Assembly (NCBI GenBank): GCA_937934305.1
Contig: CALHAG010000002.1
Span: 206,192 to 270,053, forward strand
Direction of reading: 5' to 3'
From: Candidatus Caldarchaeum subterraneum
GTDB taxonomy: Archaea > Thermoproteota > Nitrososphaeria_A > Caldarchaeales > Caldarchaeaceae
DNA length: 63,862 nt
The first letter of the stretch is position 1, and every line of letters starts with the position of its first letter. The notes beneath the pieces are model-generated. The model saw nothing but the letters and a program-made list of their open reading frames with translations, had not been told where the DNA came from and did not search any database. This document shows, in pieces, positions 15,081 through 23,880 of the stretch. Both the position numbers and the translations under genes were made by a program.

Positions 15081-16292
15081 TTGTTGTTTAGGGTTGTGCT
15101 TTCTTCGCTTGATGATTTGATGGCTCGGCGAGGTGTTGACGCTGTTGTGGTGTATGGTGAGTCGACGGCTTCTTGCCCCGAGTTGGCTTATCTCGTGAGG
15201 GCCCCGGTTGCACGAGGTGGCTTATATGTGAAAAAGAGAGGTGAGGAGCCTCTTCTGGTCGTGAGCAACCTTGACGTAGAGAGTGCGAAAACGGGTCAGG
15301 TGCGTTTGGTCAAAACCTACAACGATTACGGGTTTAGAGAGTTTGTCCGCAGGTTTGGCCGCGGCCGCGGCTGGGCCGAGTTTGTTGCCGAGGTTTTGCG
15401 GAGGGAGAAGGTTGGCCGCGGGCTTGTTTTGGCGGGCAGGTTCGAAGCGGGTCAAGCGGTTTTTCTCGCGGACATTCTCCGCCGCAGAGGCTTCATGGTC
15501 AAAGCCTCTCCAAGCCCCTCTCTTCTCGACCTCTGTAGAAGAACAAAGGATAGCTGGGAGGTTGACCGCGTCAGAGAAGCCGGGCGAAAAACCGTCGCCG
15601 TTGTCCAGCGTGTAGAGAAGATTCTCGAGGAAAGCCGCGTGGCAGGTGATAAGGTGCTTTATGAAAATAAGCCGTTGACGGCCAACATACTTCGACAAAT
15701 GGTTCGGCAAGCATGCGCCGAACAAGGCCTAAACCTCGTGGAAGGCTTCATCCTCGCCGTCGGAGCCGAGTCAGCGGACCCACATTATAGCGGCGGAGAA
15801 GATACACCGATAAGACCGGGTGAACCTGTTCTTCTAGACATTTTTCCCGCAGATGTGACGGGCTATCGATACGATTTTACGAGAACCTATTGTGTTGGAA
15901 GAGCCAAGCCCCTGCTACGCAAAATGTATGAGGACACTGTTGAAGCCCAGAGAGTTGCTTTGGACATGATTAGGGAAAACGTAGGCTGCGAGGCGCCGTT
16001 TATACGGGTGTGCCGCCTCTACACGGCCCGTGGATGGCCCACGCCGCTTAGCAGACAGCCTGTTGAACGTGGGTTTGTTCACGGTCTCGGACATGGGCTG
16101 GGTTTGACGATTGGTGAGGAGCCTTATCTCACACGCTTCAGCCAGGGACCTCTCCTCTCAGGAGATGTTGTTACGGTGGAGCCGGGGCTTTATGAGAAAG
16201 GGTTCGGCGGCGTACGTGTGGAGGATGTTGTGCTGGTGGAGAGCAGTCGATGCACTGTATTCGCCGAGCATAGACGGGAGCTGGAGCTTTAG
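15081..16292 (+). CDS. M24 family metallopeptidase (Xaa-Pro aminopeptidase-like)
   Basis: A pita-bread-fold dipeptidase or aminopeptidase of 403 aa. The creatinase-like N-terminal domain (1-155) is followed by the M24 catalytic domain. Metal ligands are visible: two Asp in LLDIFPADVTGYRYDFTRT (about 251 and 263), His in GFVHGLGHGLG (about 334), Glu in VEPGLYE (about 367) and Glu in GVRVEDVVL (about 380). The start is TTG at 15081; a GTG at 15096 would remove five residues. It converges with the DUF92 gene, overlapping by 4 nt. Confidence 0.88.
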   Translation: MLFRVVLSSLDDLMARRGVDAVVVYGESTASCPELAYLVRAPVARGGLYVKKRGEEPLLVVSNLDVESAKTGQVRLVKTYNDYGFREFVRRFGRGRGWAEFVAEVLRREKVGRGLVLAGRFEAGQAVFLADILRRRGFMVKASPSPSLLDLCRRTKDSWEVDRVREAGRKTVAVVQRVEKILEESRVAGDKVLYENKPLTANILRQMVRQACAEQGLNLVEGFILAVGAESADPHYSGGEDTPIRPGEPVLLDIFPADVTGYRYDFTRTYCVGRAKPLLRKMYEDTVEAQRVALDMIRENVGCEAPFIRVCRLYTARGWPTPLSRQPVERGFVHGLGHGLGLTIGEEPYLTRFSQGPLLSGDVVTVEPGLYEKGFGGVRVEDVVLVESSRCTVFAEHRRELEL

Positions 16293-17089
16293 CCGAGGAA
16301 AACCCAGAGAGAATAGGCGGCGAAAGCACCGTATAGAGATGTGAGAAAGTTTACCACATCGTTGTTGATTATCCTGCTTCCTCCAAGATAAATTGTCTCC
16401 GCTCCACAGTGTCGCCTAACCTCGACCGCGCGCCCACACACTCTGCACCTGTACCTTGACTGGAAAAGCCCGCCGACGACGCTGTCGAACAAGCTTCCCG
16501 TAAACCCTGAAAAGATGCTGACGAGAGCGACTTTGCCGAGGGGCAGCGTGTCCAAGGAGAAGCCTGTGTAGAGGAAAATCGTCGCTGAGGTGATGAATCC
16601 TGTGACAAACGCCGACATTAGTCCGAGAGGTGTCACGCCGCCGGGTGTTCCCGGCTCTGTTCTCTTCAAAGAGGTTATCGAGATGGGGGGTCTTTTGGAG
16701 AGAAGACCGAGTTCAGTAGACATGGTGTCGGCGAAAACCGCTGAGACAGCTCCGATGTATAGTGGCAGAGCGGTGGCAGGGTCTGTGAGAAAGTATCCGG
16801 CCGAGGCTATGAGTGCTGCCGCGAGTCCGTTGCTTATCACGTTGCTCCATGTTCTCACTCCTCTGCCGTATTCACCGTATTTCTCGCGGTAGCGGTATCT
16901 TGTGGAGAAACCTGATACGATGAAGAAGACCAGGAGCAGGAGAAAATGCATCCGGCCGCCGAAAATGTATATCATGTAACCCAAGACGACGGCTACCGCT
17001 GCACCACGCAGGTCGAGAAAACGGCCCGCGAGAGCCGCGGCTCCGACAACGGCGATGACCACCGTAGCCTCAAAAAAATTCGCCAACAA
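16289..17089 (-). CDS. DUF92 family integral membrane protein
   Basis: A 266-aa polytopic membrane protein. Family signatures: RTWSNVISNG (80-90), ADTMSTELG (about 119-127), TEPGTPGGVTPLG (about 143-156) and GSLFDSVVGGLFQ (about 198). A C-x2-C plus Cys pattern follows (CRVCGRAVEVRRHC). DUF92 is related to phytol/polyprenol kinases such as VTE5, so an isoprenoid alcohol kinase role is possible but unproved. It lies 6 nt after the end of hisS on the same strand. Confidence 0.85.
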   Translation of the reverse strand: MLANFFEATVVIAVVGAAALAGRFLDLRGAAVAVVLGYMIYIFGGRMHFLLLLVFFIVSGFSTRYRYREKYGEYGRGVRTWSNVISNGLAAALIASAGYFLTDPATALPLYIGAVSAVFADTMSTELGLLSKRPPISITSLKRTEPGTPGGVTPLGLMSAFVTGFITSATIFLYTGFSLDTLPLGKVALVSIFSGFTGSLFDSVVGGLFQSRYRCRVCGRAVEVRRHCGAETIYLGGSRIINNDVVNFLTSLYGAFAAYSLWVFLG

Positions 17090-17095
17090 CCCCCT

Positions 17096-18364
17096 TCACT
17101 TCGCCAACATGCTTAACACCTTTTCAAGAGAGTCGGTGACCTGTGTTCTCGATGTGAGGTCGCGGAGAGTAACTGTGCCATCTGCCGCCTCCTTGTCACC
17201 GATGATGACGAGGCTCCTTATTCCCTTGTTCAAGGCTGTTTCGATGGCGTCGCCAAGCTTCTTCCGAGAAACGTCGACAGAGACAGAGTATCCATTTTTT
17301 CTCAGATTATCTGCTACGTTTAGAGCATAGGCTGATGCTTTGTCCGATAATACTGTGAGAAGGATTGTGGGGGGATTGGTGTAGCTTATGTTTTTTCTGC
17401 CGAGAAGATGCATCTGGATACGTGTTATGCCGATGGAGCAGCCGACTGCTGGAGTGGGTTTTCCGCCGAAGAGCTCCACCAACCCGTCGTAGCGGCCGCC
17501 GCCGTTAAACGACAGCTGCTCGCCTTCAAGTTTCTGCTCAAAAATCATCCCTGTATAGTATTCGAGGCCCCGTGCGAAGCCGAGGTCTACCTCTATTGAG
17601 ATGTGTGGGTCAACGTTCTTGATGAGTGAAACGATTGTTTCAAGGTTTTCCAGCGACTGTAAGGCCATGGGCCATGGTGAAACTATGTCCCGGGCCTTTT
17701 CAACCACTTTTATGTCTCCTCGATGCTCGGCTAGCCGCCAAAGAGTTTCCACCGCGTCTTTCTCGAGATGCTGCTCCATCAGCTGCCGTGCCTCTGTATG
17801 CATCTTGCGGTCGAGAAGAGAAAGTATGGTGTCCTGCGTTTTCTGCTCAACGTTCTCCATGATTCCCCTCATTACTCCGACGTGCCCAATCTTGAAGCGC
17901 TGCTCAACAAGCCCCAGCTTCTGAAAAACATCTCTGCTCGCCAGAATAATCTCGGCATCGCTCATGGGGTCTCTGCTTCCGAAAAGCTCAAGCCCACCCT
18001 GCCAAAACCTCCGCCTCCTCCCCCACTGCGGCTCATCATACCTGTAACAGTCGGCGATGTAGCCCAGCCGTAGCGGCAGAGGCCGCCGAGAAAGCTTGGA
18101 TGCGACAAGCCGTGCCACAGACGCTGTGACTTCTGGACGCAGCACCAGTTTGCGGCCGTGTGGGTCGTCGAAAACAAACATCCGATGCCTTATTTCTTCT
18201 CCAGACTTTGCCTCAAAGAGTTCAAGATATTCTAGGGTGGGTGTCTCAACCTCCTCATAGCCATACAGCCTATAAATCTCCCGTATCACGTCCACTATCC
18301 GCTGCTTCACCGCGAACTCTTCGGGAAGCAGGTCATCCATGCCCCGTGGAGGCTCGAAGGACAA
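17096..18364 (-). CDS. hisS: Histidyl-tRNA synthetase
   Basis: A class II aminoacyl-tRNA synthetase of 422 aa that charges tRNA-His. It opens PPRGMDDLLPEE (motif 1 region), has LRPEVTASVARL, YRYDEPQWGRRRRFWQGGLELFG (motif 2), the histidine-specific RGLEYYTGMIFE, and GGGRYDGLVELFGG with PAVGCSIGI (motif 3). The C-terminal 95 residues form the anticodon-binding alpha/beta domain. The TTG start at 18364 has GGTG upstream and a TATA box (CTATAAAT, around 18397-18404). An in-frame ATG lies eight codons in. Confidence 0.95.
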   Translation of the reverse strand: MSFEPPRGMDDLLPEEFAVKQRIVDVIREIYRLYGYEEVETPTLEYLELFEAKSGEEIRHRMFVFDDPHGRKLVLRPEVTASVARLVASKLSRRPLPLRLGYIADCYRYDEPQWGRRRRFWQGGLELFGSRDPMSDAEIILASRDVFQKLGLVEQRFKIGHVGVMRGIMENVEQKTQDTILSLLDRKMHTEARQLMEQHLEKDAVETLWRLAEHRGDIKVVEKARDIVSPWPMALQSLENLETIVSLIKNVDPHISIEVDLGFARGLEYYTGMIFEQKLEGEQLSFNGGGRYDGLVELFGGKPTPAVGCSIGITRIQMHLLGRKNISYTNPPTILLTVLSDKASAYALNVADNLRKNGYSVSVDVSRKKLGDAIETALNKGIRSLVIIGDKEAADGTVTLRDLTSRTQVTDSLEKVLSMLAK

Positions 18365-18466
18365 GCTTCACACCTTCCCAAACCCTCGCCGCCTCTCTAT
18401 AAATGGTTAACAAACATGTAGAAATCATCCATCACCGTTAATACATGGCCCAGCGAGGTCTTGAAC

Positions 18467-19615
18467 ATGGCCAACGGCTCTGCGAAACTGGTTACCGCGG
18501 TTGTAGCTTTAGCCGTTGTCTTGGTTGGGCTCAACTTCTTTTTCTACGTCACTGTGAGAGAGGATGTTTTACGTCTTCAGCAAGCTGTTTCCTCGCTGCA
18601 GACCCAAACAGTGGAAAAAACTGTCACACTTGTCTCACACGTCACCTCCGTGGTGACCGTCACGGGAAACCGCCCCAGCTACGCCGACATCTTTGACATG
18701 GTGAAGGACTCGGTGGTTTTGATACGTGTTTTTTCCTCGGCAGGCGCGGCCGTGGGCAGCGGTTTCGTGTATGACACCGAGGGCCACATAGTGACTAACA
18801 ACCATGTCGTGGCCGGTGCCTCTTCAATCAGGGTAGTGTTTTTCAACGGCGAGATGTATGCCGCTCGGGTGGTTGGGACGGATGTTGACAGCGACTTGGC
18901 TGTGATAAAGCTGGAGAACCCGCCGAAGAACCTTAAGCCTCTGAAGCTGGGAAACTCGACGGAGCTCAGAATCGGAGAAGAAGTGATAGCCATAGGCAAC
19001 CCGTTTGGGCTTGAGGGAACCCTCACCACCGGTGTGGTGAGCCAGAAAGGCAGGCTTCTGCCGACTGGCAGAGGCTACTCTATACCAGGCATCATACAAA
19101 CAGACGCGGCCATCAACCCGGGAAACTCTGGAGGCCCGTTGCTCAACTTGCGGGGCGAGGTTGTCGGAGTGAACACCGCGATTGAGCCGGGCGGAGTTGG
19201 AATCGGATACGCCGTGCCATCGTCGATTGTCGCGCGGGTTGTTCCAGCCCTGATTAAAGACGGGGTCTATAGACGGAGCTGGATGGGGATTAGCGGCACG
19301 ACTCTTGACATGGACATAGCTGCCGCGGGAGGATACAACGTCACCCGAGGAGTTTTGATATCACAGGTCGTTAACAACAGCCCTGCACAGAGAGCTGGTC
19401 TAAGAGGAGGCGATAGAACGGTGGTTGTTAACGGTGTTCAGATTGTTGTTGGCGGAGATGTGATAGTGGCTGTCAACGGGGTGCCGATAAACAGCATCGA
19501 CGAGCTCCTCGTATACATGGAGGAGAAAACCAGCCCCGGCCAAACCATAACGCTAAACATCGTGAGAAACAACCAGTTCATCACCGTCTCTTTAACACTC
19601 GCCACCAGACCGTAA
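18467..19615 (+). CDS. HtrA/DegP-type serine protease with a PDZ domain
   Basis: A membrane-anchored quality-control protease. The N-terminal helix (about 6-27) would anchor it with the body outside the cell. The trypsin-like domain has His in TNNHVVAG (about 113), Asp in DVDSDLAVIKLE (about 142) and Ser in NPGNSGGPL (about 220). A C-terminal PDZ domain spans about 285-380. ATG at 18467 is about 26 nt after GTTAATAC, fitting a leaderless transcript; TTG at 18461 is possible. It is tail to tail with the FAH gene. Confidence 0.92.
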   Translation: MANGSAKLVTAVVALAVVLVGLNFFFYVTVREDVLRLQQAVSSLQTQTVEKTVTLVSHVTSVVTVTGNRPSYADIFDMVKDSVVLIRVFSSAGAAVGSGFVYDTEGHIVTNNHVVAGASSIRVVFFNGEMYAARVVGTDVDSDLAVIKLENPPKNLKPLKLGNSTELRIGEEVIAIGNPFGLEGTLTTGVVSQKGRLLPTGRGYSIPGIIQTDAAINPGNSGGPLLNLRGEVVGVNTAIEPGGVGIGYAVPSSIVARVVPALIKDGVYRRSWMGISGTTLDMDIAAAGGYNVTRGVLISQVVNNSPAQRAGLRGGDRTVVVNGVQIVVGGDVIVAVNGVPINSIDELLVYMEEKTSPGQTITLNIVRNNQFITVSLTLATRP

Positions 19616-19616
19616 A

Positions 19617-20543
19617 CTAGGTCTCTTTGACACAGCGGTTCTTCAGCAGCCCCACCTTCTCAATCTCAGCCTCAATGAGGTCGCCATCCTTTAGATACTG
19701 TTTGCCAGCAGCCGCCACGCCGGCGGGTGTTCCAGTGGCTATGATGTCTCCGGGCTCAAGGGTTAATCCGTCGGAGATGTATTCGATTAGTTCACCGATT
19801 TTGAAGAACATTTCATCGGTGGAGCCGTTTTGACGCACTTCTCCGTTCACCTTCAACACGAGCCTGAGCGGATACGGGGTGCCTACTTCATCTCTTGTGA
19901 CGAGGTAGGGGCCGCATGGAGCGGCTGTGTCGAGGCTTTTTCCAAGTATCCAGTTTTGGCCGAAGGGGTTCAGCTTCTCCGGCCAACCCGGCGGCAACTG
20001 TTTATCACGAAAGCTTACGTCGTTGAAAACCATGTATCCTGCGATGTATTCTTCCGCCTGCTTGGCTGGAATGTATTTGCCTTTTTTGCCGATTACGACG
20101 GCAAGCTCTATCTCGTAGTCCACCATGGTTGAGGTGCGTGGGATAACAATGTTTTCCCCGTGTCCGATTAAGGTGTTGCCGAATTTTCCGAAAAAATACG
20201 GCTTCTCGGGGACGGTGATTTTCATCTCCTGCCCATGCATCACGTAATTGGCTGCGACGCATAAAATCTTCCTCGCATCAGGGACAGGTGGCTTGAAAGT
20301 TATCTCGGATTCCTTGTAGTATAGAGGTGGCCATTCTCCATATTGCGCCGCCTTTTTACTAAGCTTCTCCACAAGCCGTGTCGATTCTTCGCCAGCCGTC
20401 AAAAAGCTTCTCATAGAGTAGAGCCATCGAGGGGCATCCTCACCATAAACCAGTTTATACGCTGAAGGAAGGTCTAAAATCCCTTTGTCAGTTAACAGCC
20501 CAACCCTCCTGTCTCCATATTTCTCAAAAGACAGCAGCTTCAT
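19617..20543 (-). CDS. Fumarylacetoacetate hydrolase (FAH) family protein
   Basis: A 308-aa metal-dependent FAH-superfamily enzyme that would hydrolyse or decarboxylate a 2,4-dioxo or 2-hydroxy-dienoate acid. It has DARKILCVAANYVMHGQE, YFFGKFGNTLIGHG, VDYEIELAVVIGKKG with the metal-binding Glu pair, the insertion YMVFNDVSFRD, and GDIIATGTPAGVA, the standard order. TATA-like sequence lies about 28 nt upstream. It is divergent from the aldehyde dehydrogenase gene, so both may act in an aromatic or dicarboxylate breakdown route. Confidence 0.88.
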   Translation of the reverse strand: MKLLSFEKYGDRRVGLLTDKGILDLPSAYKLVYGEDAPRWLYSMRSFLTAGEESTRLVEKLSKKAAQYGEWPPLYYKESEITFKPPVPDARKILCVAANYVMHGQEMKITVPEKPYFFGKFGNTLIGHGENIVIPRTSTMVDYEIELAVVIGKKGKYIPAKQAEEYIAGYMVFNDVSFRDKQLPPGWPEKLNPFGQNWILGKSLDTAAPCGPYLVTRDEVGTPYPLRLVLKVNGEVRQNGSTDEMFFKIGELIEYISDGLTLEPGDIIATGTPAGVAAAGKQYLKDGDLIEAEIEKVGLLKNRCVKET

Positions 20544-20628
20544 AGGCGACCTATCAGATACAAGCCTGTATATGAGCTGTTTCTTGAGAAAAAATATTAA
20601 ACCGGTTAGAGTGTTTTTTGGAGACGGT

Positions 20629-22113
20629 ATGCAGGCTCAGTATTTCTTGGGGCTTTCGTTTGGAAGGTTGCGTAACTTTGTCAACGGAGTGTGGATGGAC
20701 TCTCGGACTGATGTGTGGAGACCGGTTTATGACCCGGGTGCTGGACGGGTTATCGCCGAGGTCCCCTATGCAACAGATGAGGAGGTAAACTCCGCCGTTG
20801 AAGCTGCTGCAGAAGCTTTCGAGAAATGGAGTCGCACACCTTTCCTTGAACGCGTAAAATACCTCTTCGAAATTAAACATGTCCTCGAGAATCACTTGGA
20901 TGAGTTGGCTGCGATTAACACTCTTAACCATGGGAAGACCCTTGATGAAAGCCGTGGCGACTTGCGGAGAGCTATTGAGAACGTGGACGCGGCTATTGCG
21001 GCGGCCTACACCTTGGCGAAGGGCGAGATGCTGCATGAGGTTTCGCCGCGGATAGATGAGTATTCTGTGAAGGAGCCGCTTGGAGTGTTTGCGGTCATAA
21101 GCCCGTTCAACTTCCCGATAATGATTCCGTTCTGGTTTTTCCCCTACGCCATCGCCCTGGGCAACACGGTGGTGATAAAGCCCAGCGACATAACCCCTGT
21201 CCCGATGGCACGTGTGATGGAGATTCTGCAGCAAGAGGTCAAGCTGCCACCCGGCGTTCTAAACCTGGTCCACGGCGGAAAAGAAACAGCTGAAGCCCTC
21301 GTCAAGCACCCCCATGTTAAAGGTGTCTGTTTCGTCGGCTCAACACCTGCGGCGAGGAACATCTACAGATTAGCGGGTGAGCATGGTAAACGCTGCATAG
21401 CTCAGGGTGGTGCGAAAAACTACATCGTAGTCATGCCTGACGCCGACATGGATGTGACAACACCGGCCACCGTGTCCAGCTTCTTCGGCAACACGGGCCA
21501 GAGATGCCTCGCTGGAAGCAATCTTCTCGTCGTAGACAACGGGTTTAAGAAGAGTTTTCTGGACAAGTTTTCGCGGCGCAGCAGAGAGCTCGTGATAGGG
21601 CATGGTCTTTTGCCGGGTGTTGAGATGGGGCCATTGGTGAACAAGGCCGCGATGACACGTGTCAAAAACTATGTTGAAAAAGGTGTTGAAGAGGGCGCGA
21701 GGCTTCTGCTGGACGGCACAGAGGTGAGGATTCAGGATTTTCCTGATGGATTTTACCTCGGAGCAAACATCTTCGACGAAGTGACACCGGACATGACCAT
21801 CGCCCGGGAGGAGATTTTCGGTCCAGTGGCATCCGTGATAACAGCCTCCAGCCTCGACGAAGCCATCGAAACAGTTAACACAAGAACCGACTACGGAAAC
21901 ATGGCGTGCATCTTCACCTCAAGCGGCTCAAACGCGGCGAAATTCATCAAAAACGTCAACGCCGGAAACATCGGAGTAAACATCGGCGTAGCCGCTCCAG
22001 CGGCATACTTCCCCTTCGCCGGCAGAAAAAACAGCTTCTACGGCGTCCTACACGGCCAGATAGACTCCGTCGACTTCTTCACAGACAAAAAAGTCGTGAT
22101 AACCCGTTGGTGA
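20629..22113 (+). CDS. Aldehyde dehydrogenase, methylmalonate-semialdehyde dehydrogenase-like
   Basis: A 494-aa NAD-dependent aldehyde dehydrogenase. SPFNFPIMIPFWFFPYAIALGN, KPSDITPVPM and GVCFVGSTPAARNIY are the cofactor-binding parts; the catalytic Cys is in GNTGQRCLAGS (about 292) and the MMSDH-like general features include RRAIENVDAAIAAAY and SPRIDEYSVKEPLGV. The methylmalonate-semialdehyde class is inferred from MQGGAKNY-like and GQRCLAGS segments; CoA-dependent oxidation is then likely. ATG at 20629 has GGAG eight bases upstream; the longer open frame from 20485 covers the divergent promoter and is not needed. Confidence 0.85.
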   Translation: MQAQYFLGLSFGRLRNFVNGVWMDSRTDVWRPVYDPGAGRVIAEVPYATDEEVNSAVEAAAEAFEKWSRTPFLERVKYLFEIKHVLENHLDELAAINTLNHGKTLDESRGDLRRAIENVDAAIAAAYTLAKGEMLHEVSPRIDEYSVKEPLGVFAVISPFNFPIMIPFWFFPYAIALGNTVVIKPSDITPVPMARVMEILQQEVKLPPGVLNLVHGGKETAEALVKHPHVKGVCFVGSTPAARNIYRLAGEHGKRCIAQGGAKNYIVVMPDADMDVTTPATVSSFFGNTGQRCLAGSNLLVVDNGFKKSFLDKFSRRSRELVIGHGLLPGVEMGPLVNKAAMTRVKNYVEKGVEEGARLLLDGTEVRIQDFPDGFYLGANIFDEVTPDMTIAREEIFGPVASVITASSLDEAIETVNTRTDYGNMACIFTSSGSNAAKFIKNVNAGNIGVNIGVAAPAAYFPFAGRKNSFYGVLHGQIDSVDFFTDKKVVITRW

Positions 22114-22205
22114 ATTGTCCCCCGCCACTAACTCACCGCTTCATGGACGGGCGTTGCACCGTGTCTCGAGCGGGGCTTAAGGTGTGGCGGGGGCATGAGA
22201 TAGCT

Positions 22206-23879
22206 TCACTCGGCGCGATATAGTTGTTGCAGTTTGTATAGTTTGTCTATCTCTATCTCGAAGATGGTGACTGGCATCTCTATGCCAAAGTTTTCCAGCA
22301 CAGCGGGAGAAACTTCACCCACTACACCCACTTGTGAGCCGTCGATTGTGAGGGCTGCGCATCTTCCCTCGATAAATGTTCCCATGGTTGCTGGGATGTA
22401 TTCGGGTTTTAGTTGGAGAAGTTTGAAGACTTCGTCGAGGACGCTTTTCGCCTCGCTGTAGCCTGCTTCTGCGTATGCGGTGGCTGCGGCCAGTCTCTTC
22501 ATCCTCACAGTTTTCTCCGGGGCCGCTGGCTCTAATTGTATGATGTCGCCGAGCTCAAAGATTTTCTGGGGGTAGAGGTTGTCTGTGTTGTTTGCGAGTG
22601 TTGTCAAAAGCGATGGGATGAGGGATGTTCTGACCATGGTGTATTCGCGTGTGGCTGGGTTAGCGAGCGTGACATGCTGTATTTCATCTAAACCAGACAT
22701 TTGATAATGTGTTTGCTCGTTTGTTAGCATGAGGTTGTGGACCTCTGTGAAGCCGAGGCCCAGCATCGTCTCCGCTACTTTTTCGTAAAACGTTGTCTGG
22801 GGCCTTAGAGAGCCGTAGGTGTTTGACTGCGGGGCGACCGGTGTCATGTTGTTGTAGCCATAGGCTATGGCGATGTCCTCAACCAAGTCAACAGGATGGA
22901 GAATGTCCGCACGATGACGTGGATAGAGAACTCGTAGCCTTTTTCCCTGTACACGCGGCTCCATACCCATCCTACGCAATAGCTTAGAAGCCTCTCTCAG
23001 CGAAAGCTGCAGCCCCGTCAACCTCTGCACCAGCTCCATGTCCAGAGTCATCTCGAGAGGTTTGGTGTCAGGTGTGTAGAAGGCTCTACGTCCATACACG
23101 ACCTTCACACGCTGAACAGCGCCGCCCGCGTCTGCAAAAGCGTCAGCGAGAATGTTCAAGGCTTGGTTCACTTTTTCCCAGTCTGTGCCGGTCACGTCGA
23201 TGAAGATGTCTCTTCTGCCCGGTGTGAGCTCTGTTATCGAGGCGTTTACTATGGGTGGCATCGAGAAAACCTGGCCACGGCTGTCGACGATGACAGGTGC
23301 TTTGGAGGCGTCTTTGAGCAGCCAAGCATGTTTCCGGCCTATCTCGCTCTTAGACAACACTTCACGCGGCGTCATGGCCCTGTAATCCTTCAATGGGACG
23401 AACCTTACCTCATCCATGTCGACAGCCTTGTATGTGAACGGCGGGGATATTGCTGATATGTCATGCAGCCCTATGGCTGTTTTCCTCCTGTTTCGGCCGA
23501 TTATCCAGTGAAGGTCCTCCTGCATCGCAATGAACTCGATGAGCTCGGCCTCGGAGAGCTCGACGTTTCTGACTACTGCGCAGACGATGTGCGGCCGGAT
23601 GTCTTCGACGCTTTTGTCGACGTAGACGCTTATCCCCGAGAGCGGGTAGCTTCTTTTCCTGAGACCTGTCTCTATTCCGAGGTAGCTCCGGAGAGCTGCT
23701 GCGACGCCGTATACGCTTGAGAAATCGGGTCTGTTGGGGTTGTATTCCACGCGTAAGATGTCGCCGGTTTCCTCGACGCTCATGCCAAGGGCGGCCAAAT
23801 TGTCGGATATTTCCTCGAGTGTAAGGTTTCTACCCACGAGACGCCGCAGCTTCTCCACATCTATGTTGACGACCGGCAT
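22206..23879 (-). CDS. pheT: Phenylalanyl-tRNA synthetase beta subunit
   Basis: The archaeal-type PheT of 557 aa, shorter than the bacterial form because the N-terminal tRNA-binding-like domain is absent. It starts with VNIDVEKLRRLVGRNLT, contains the B3/B4 editing region (VEYNPNRPDFSSVYG, PPFTYKAVDMDEVRFVPL), the B5 domain and a catalytic-like core (VDLVEDIAIAYGYNN) that pairs with PheS. The pheS stop and this ATG are one base apart, so the two are translated together. Confidence 0.95.
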   Translation of the reverse strand: MPVVNIDVEKLRRLVGRNLTLEEISDNLAALGMSVEETGDILRVEYNPNRPDFSSVYGVAAALRSYLGIETGLRKRSYPLSGISVYVDKSVEDIRPHIVCAVVRNVELSEAELIEFIAMQEDLHWIIGRNRRKTAIGLHDISAISPPFTYKAVDMDEVRFVPLKDYRAMTPREVLSKSEIGRKHAWLLKDASKAPVIVDSRGQVFSMPPIVNASITELTPGRRDIFIDVTGTDWEKVNQALNILADAFADAGGAVQRVKVVYGRRAFYTPDTKPLEMTLDMELVQRLTGLQLSLREASKLLRRMGMEPRVQGKRLRVLYPRHRADILHPVDLVEDIAIAYGYNNMTPVAPQSNTYGSLRPQTTFYEKVAETMLGLGFTEVHNLMLTNEQTHYQMSGLDEIQHVTLANPATREYTMVRTSLIPSLLTTLANNTDNLYPQKIFELGDIIQLEPAAPEKTVRMKRLAAATAYAEAGYSEAKSVLDEVFKLLQLKPEYIPATMGTFIEGRCAALTIDGSQVGVVGEVSPAVLENFGIEMPVTIFEIEIDKLYKLQQLYRAE

Positions 23880-23880
23880 G

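Noticed and set aside
20485-20629. Long N-terminal extension of the aldehyde dehydrogenase
   Set aside because: It covers the divergent FAH start and promoter, while ATG 20629 has a good ribosome-binding site and gives the normal family start.
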